Positions 59,701 to 64,000 of a stretch of 64,000 bases of DNA are shown piece after piece. The stretch's first letter is position 1; each line of letters begins with the position of its first letter. Source of the stretch: Punctularia strigosozonata HHB-11173 SS5 (taxonomy: Eukaryota; Basidiomycota; Agaricomycetes; Corticiales; Punctulariaceae); contig NW_006767437.1 of NCBI RefSeq assembly GCF_000264995.1, positions 1,546,659-1,610,658 of the forward strand. The letters run 5' to 3'. The position numbers were made by a program, and so were the translations under genes. The notes beneath the pieces were generated by a model that made no database searches, was not told the origin of the DNA, and worked only from the letters and a program-made list of their open reading frames with translations.

Positions 59701-60902
59701 TGTATAGCTCGAGGGATGAATATCGTAGGAATGCTGGGGTATGGATAGCCGTCATCAGGACACGTCTCTGTCCGTTCCTGACACGTCCTGTTCTTCGTGG
59801 AGGACAGCAAGAACCTCCGCAGCGTACGCGACCAAGTCGTAAATAGAAGCGACAGACTCCCAATCTGATGTGTCGACTAGAATATATTCGTCGAGAGTGC
59901 CTTTGGGTGAGCAGGCGGGGGTCTACGTGGACGCGACGGACGTGAGACCGGGTCGAACGAGGCAATCGCGTTCGATGCCAACAACGAAGTGTTGATTCGG
60001 ATGGTGCCGCGAAGGATCTCTCGCGCGTGGAGCGACGACGGATCCTGCAGCTGAGACTCTGCGGAACAGAGTCGACCAAAGCCATCACAAAAACAGAGAT
60101 CGGCCGCAGTTTCAGCCCTGGTATGTAATTATGTGTCCCGCATGCGCCGTATGTATCTTCTGTCGTTACAGTGAACCTGCCCGATGTCGATGTGCTCGTC
60201 CCGCGTGCGTTCTGGGGCGGGGTTGGCGTGCGAGAGGACGGCAGGTGCCGCGGCGACGCCATCCAGGGAAGGGGAAGCGCACCCTGCGAGAAGCGCCATG
60301 GCAGTCGAGCGTGGCATTGCCGTGACTACGGACGGATACAGCACGGCGCGCGGAGGGGAAGACGAGGACGTCGTCGCTCGCGGGCAAGCGCTGGTGCCGT
60401 GCCGCGGATCGCATGCGCCAGAGCGTGGTGAGCCTTCTGCTGGCCCACATGCTCGGTACGCTTAATGCTGAACGCGTTTCGTCCCGTCGGTGATGGGAGG
60501 GGCCGAGCCCGGGAAAAGAGACCAGAACGGGGATCGCTGCCGCTGGAAGGTTCAATGTCTCGTATGTCTTGGAGGAGAGGGCTGATGGAGGGCTTACATC
60601 AGCAGCGCCCGTGTCGGAGTTTGGAAGGGGCCATGACTGCATCGCCCGGTGCGCAGCCCTTGGCGGGGCGATGCTGACGCGTTCTTATTCTGGCGGGCGT
60701 GTTTCGTGACGGCGGAGAGGATCTGGGTGCAGATGCAGATGATGCGTCCGTCGCCCGCAGGTCGAGGATCCCGCTCGTCCAGCGAATTGGCAACGAGGCC
60801 CGTGGGAATCCTCCTGATGGGAGGAAATCAGTCTGCGTACATAACACAGCCTCGTCTGTAGCGACGCCCACCGCGAATTCTCGTACTCGCCTCCGCGACG
60901 CC
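53768..60902. other. Seven-kilobase region without a supportable gene
   Basis: Many short overlapping frames, none with a clear domain. A few minus-strand stretches read somewhat like protein: SSIRVCRRMENLMYDLLPD-like sequence near 55,750, and IIAGVSFASLQSRRLGAHEG with NIMTGLNLLMLPKHIVLLND near 55,200-55,310. They could belong to a decayed or poorly resolved gene, possibly a fungal transcription factor, but I cannot assemble one. The right part is probably the long 5' region of the Crz1-like gene. Confidence 0.5.
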
Positions 60903-63337
60903 ATGGAGGCTGCTATATATCAACAACATTCCCCATTCCTCGCCGACCTCGACCCCGACGCCCTACCCGCCCCCGCCGCCCCCTACGCCGACTTCGACCT
61001 CGACCCCCTCGGCGCCAAGCTCGCCACCCACCCGCCCCCGACGCCCTCCTACAACGGCTCCTACGCAGGCTCGCCCTACACCTCCTACTCCGACCTCAGC
61101 TACGATCCCGATCAGCCGATCGTCACCGACGCGCAGTACGACCCCTCCGTAGGCCTCGGGCTCTACAACGATCACGGCGACTCGGGCTACGACCCGTCCC
61201 AGTACGACGACCCGCACGCATCGCCCGGGCTGCTCATGTTCGCACCCGAATTCATGAACGGCGTCCAGCCCTATGATGCCCACAACCCGCGCGTGTCCGT
61301 CGACGTCGCCCCGCCGCCCGATGCCCGCGGATCGCCCTCGGCGTTCGACCACTCCTCGCCGTCCTCCGCGGGGGACGCCATCCGATCTCGCGCCTCCTCC
61401 CTCTCGTCGAACAACACCCATCACTCGCCCCGACCCACCTACAACCCCAGCTTGGCGTACGATCAGCCCTCCCCGCATCAGCAGTATGCCCAGCTCCAGA
61501 GGACGTCGCTCTCGCCTCCTCACAAGCCGAGCTCGCCCCCGACGCTCCTCATCCCGGACACGACGAGCAGCCCCTCGGGCCCGAGCATGTTTCCCCAGGG
61601 CGAAAACACGCCGATGATCAATGCACCCGACGGCGAAGGCGGCATGGTCGGCCCGAGTCTCAACATCGTCCCCGCCACCCCCGTTGGTGGCGGCGCCAAC
61701 GCCGCCTCCGATGCTTCTGCGCTGCGCGGTGAGTCATCTCGACCTTGACGTTTCCTTCTCCTTCTGTGTCCACATGCTGATCAAAGCGATTTCTCACCAG
61801 TTGACGCCAACGCGGGGCCCTCGACCTGGAACGGCAATCACAGCGCCAACGCCGGTCCTTCCCGTCCCCAGCAGAACAACGGCCAGATGACGTTCCACTT
61901 CCCGCCGGCGCATCAAGCGGCCGACGCCGTTGCCGGGCCCAGCGACCTCGCGTCGACGACCTTCCTCGTCCCGACGCCGGCGAACCCGATCCGCGGCCGC
62001 AGCTACTCCGACACGTCCCACGGCCCGCCGCTGTGGGACACCCCCGGCCGACCCACCGCGGGCGGCTCGGCGGTCGACGACGGCGGCCTTCTAGCGCCCA
62101 ACGACTTCCACCCGCAGTACGCCCAGCAACAACAACAGCAACCGGGGATGCAGCACCATTACTCGTTCGGCCCGCCGAGCTCCGATATGGGCGTCGGCGC
62201 TCCCCAGCGTTATCTCCTCCCGCCAGAGGTCGCGCCCGGCATGGGCGGCATGGGCATGGTCGCGGGCGCGCCGCTCCGCCGGGTGCGCTCGGACAGCGGC
62301 CAGCCCCGGCCGGGACACACGCGGCAGGTGCGCTCCGAAGACATCCGTGTGAGCCCGTCGCTCGGCGCCGGCCAGCCGGGCGGGGGCCTGCTCCATCCCC
62401 TCTTCCCGTCGGGCCATCTGCTGCACCCCCATCATGGACGTGAGATCGTGCCGAACATCAACCGGACGCATCACCGTCGGGGGAGCTCCGGCGGGGCGGG
62501 GTCGTCTGGGGGGAGCAGGCGAGGGTCGCCGTATCCGAGCCCGAACGCGAGTCCGAGGGCGTACGATTCGATGCAGCTCGCGCCCGACGTCGGGGCGGGG
62601 TACGAGCTCGACATGGGCGGCGGTGGTATGGCGCCGATCGCTGGACGGCGGTATTCGGCGGGCGGGGCGCAGCAGGATTATATGAAGCTCGGGGACATGC
62701 GGTTGGCGGACAGCGCCGATCTGAACGAGATGGGGCTGATGTCGGGGATGGGCATAGGTGTGGGCATGAACCCCGGCATGGGGATGGCGCAGTCGCAGCC
62801 GCAGCATCAGGCGGGTGGCCAGCAGGGCGGCGTGCAGGGCGGCGTGCAGGGCTCAATGGCGGTGAGCAAGGTGAACGTCACGACGCACGCGACGAAGGAC
62901 GCGAGCGAGAAGAGGAGGAAGGTGGACGCTGCGTTCATATGCCCGGTGGTTGGATGCGGAAGCACGTTCACCCGGCACTTCAACTTGAAGGGTGCGTCTT
63001 TTTTTTTGCACTCGGCGGTCGTGACTGAGAGCTGATGCTGTTGTTGTAGGACACATGCGATCCCATAACGAGGAGAAGCCGTTCAAGTGCAAGTGGCCCG
63101 GGTGCCAGAAGAGCTTCGCGCGTCAGCACGACTGCAAGCGTCACGAGAATTTGCATCTCAACATCCGGCCGTTCACGTGTGAGGGGTGCAAGAAAACGTT
63201 TGCGAGGATGGACGCCCTCAATCGACACTGTGCGTGTTCTGCTCTTCCTTTCGCGCAGCCTGTTCATAGTCCTTCGTCTTACGTAGTGCGTTCGGAAGGC
63301 GGCGCAGATTGCCAGGCGCACCAGAAGGAGCTCACGT
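60903..63337 (+). CDS. Crz1-like C2H2 transcription factor (partial, runs into gap)
   Basis: Exons 60903-61728, 61801-62991, 63050-63229 and 63287 into the gap. The start [19 protein letters not shown] is chosen over upstream in-frame codons because it opens the family-like acidic segment. Long Pro/Ser- and Gly/Met-rich regions with a QQQQQQ run precede the zinc fingers: [20 protein letters not shown] with [25 protein letters not shown] with HENLH, and [19 protein letters not shown] followed by LRSEGGADC. This finger block is diagnostic for calcineurin-responsive Crz1/Prz1 factors, which enter the nucleus when dephosphorylated and control calcium and stress genes. [10 protein letters not shown] (about 61,650) is a weak candidate calcineurin-docking site. 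The C-terminus is lost in the assembly gap. Confidence 0.92.
62443..62804 (+). repeat. First copy of a 362-bp duplicated segment
   Basis: Lies in exon 2 of the Crz1-like gene and recurs without visible difference at 63639-64000, just after the gap. Confidence 0.9.
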
Positions 63338-63638
63338 NNNNNNNNNNNNNNNNNNNNNNNNNNNNNNNNNNNNNNNNNNNNNNNNNNNNNNNNNNNNNNN
63401 NNNNNNNNNNNNNNNNNNNNNNNNNNNNNNNNNNNNNNNNNNNNNNNNNNNNNNNNNNNNNNNNNNNNNNNNNNNNNNNNNNNNNNNNNNNNNNNNNNNN
63501 NNNNNNNNNNNNNNNNNNNNNNNNNNNNNNNNNNNNNNNNNNNNNNNNNNNNNNNNNNNNNNNNNNNNNNNNNNNNNNNNNNNNNNNNNNNNNNNNNNNN
63601 NNNNNNNNNNNNNNNNNNNNNNNNNNNNNNNNNNNNNN
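63338..63638. other. Assembly gap (301 N)
   Basis: Undetermined bases inside the Crz1-like gene. Confidence 0.99.
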
Positions 63639-64000
63639 AGATCGTGCCGAACATCAACCGGACGCATCACCGTCGGGGGAGCTCCGGCGGGGCGGGGTCG
63701 TCTGGGGGGAGCAGGCGAGGGTCGCCGTATCCGAGCCCGAACGCGAGTCCGAGGGCGTACGATTCGATGCAGCTCGCGCCCGACGTCGGGGCGGGGTACG
63801 AGCTCGACATGGGCGGCGGTGGTATGGCGCCGATCGCTGGACGGCGGTATTCGGCGGGCGGGGCGCAGCAGGATTATATGAAGCTCGGGGACATGCGGTT
63901 GGCGGACAGCGCCGATCTGAACGAGATGGGGCTGATGTCGGGGATGGGCATAGGTGTGGGCATGAACCCCGGCATGGGGATGGCGCAGTCGCAGCCGCAG
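63639..64000 (+). repeat. Second copy of the segment, directly after the gap
   Basis: Same 362 bp as 62443-62804, running to the window edge at an offset of 1196. It encodes the same Gly/Met-rich part of the transcription factor, not the expected C-terminus. It most likely reflects an assembly or haplotype join, so it should not be read as a new gene. Confidence 0.9.

Noticed and set aside
60963-61523. Minus-strand ORF of 186 codons rich in Gly, Val and Arg
   Set aside because: Antisense shadow of the Crz1-like exon 1.
63309-63881. ORFs spanning the N gap
   Set aside because: They are built across undetermined bases and repeat upstream sequence.
1-64000. CRISPR arrays, bacterial operons, or tRNA/rRNA genes
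   Set aside because: No regularly spaced repeats and no convincing tRNA box pair (such as GGTTCGAATCC at the right distance) were seen; the DNA is plainly eukaryotic.

Overview
The window looks like nuclear DNA of a filamentous basidiomycete, most likely an Agaricomycete. Genes are intron-dense, with many introns of about 50-60 bp. FunK1-type kinases, an F-box family and a chromodomain-bearing Ty3/gypsy element are present, and housekeeping genes sit among lineage-restricted ones. I do not name a species.

Layout. 1-5403: a minus-strand Ty3/gypsy LTR retrotransposon that runs off the left edge and interrupts a FunK1 kinase copy (5404-7053). 7.2-11 kb: an F-box-like gene and a BTB gene, both minus strand. 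11.6-13.7 kb: a 12-exon amino-acid transporter. 13.9-16.1 kb: DNA polymerase delta subunit Pol32/Cdc27 (minus). 16.4-18.9 kb: a second, decayed FunK1 copy and a helicase-like relic. 19.4-22.2 kb: an MFS (DHA2-like) efflux transporter. 22.9-24.2 kb: a sucrase/ferredoxin-like (AIM32-type) protein. 25.5-27.5 kb: a C2H2 zinc-finger gene and a small finger-like ORF. 27.7-31.6 kb: a large disordered Ala/Ser/Pro-rich protein of unknown role. 31.8-38.0 kb: GMP synthase and mitochondrial Lon protease, convergent. 38.3-41.3 kb: a PrpF-like isomerase and a second F-box-like gene. 42-43 kb: a third, broken F-box-family copy. 44.6-48.7 kb: a secreted GH105-like hydrolase, a Dap1/MAPR heme protein and a secreted ephrin-receptor-like Cys-rich protein. 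49.6-53.8 kb: an SMP-C2 lipid-transfer protein (Mug190/tricalbin type). 53.8-60.9 kb: about 7 kb with no gene I can support. 60.9-63.3 kb: a Crz1-like C2H2 transcription factor cut by an assembly gap; the sequence after the gap repeats part of the same gene.

How they fit together. The right two thirds is mostly conserved housekeeping or signalling genes with no obvious shared pathway. The left third mixes two core genes with accessory families (FunK1, F-box, BTB, MFS), relics and a retroelement. I see no biosynthetic core enzyme beside the transporters and no clear new multi-gene system. The most informative observations are the precise retroelement-FunK1 junction, a set of GC-AG introns, dispersed F-box paralogues sharing an intron, and the gap-linked duplication at the right edge.
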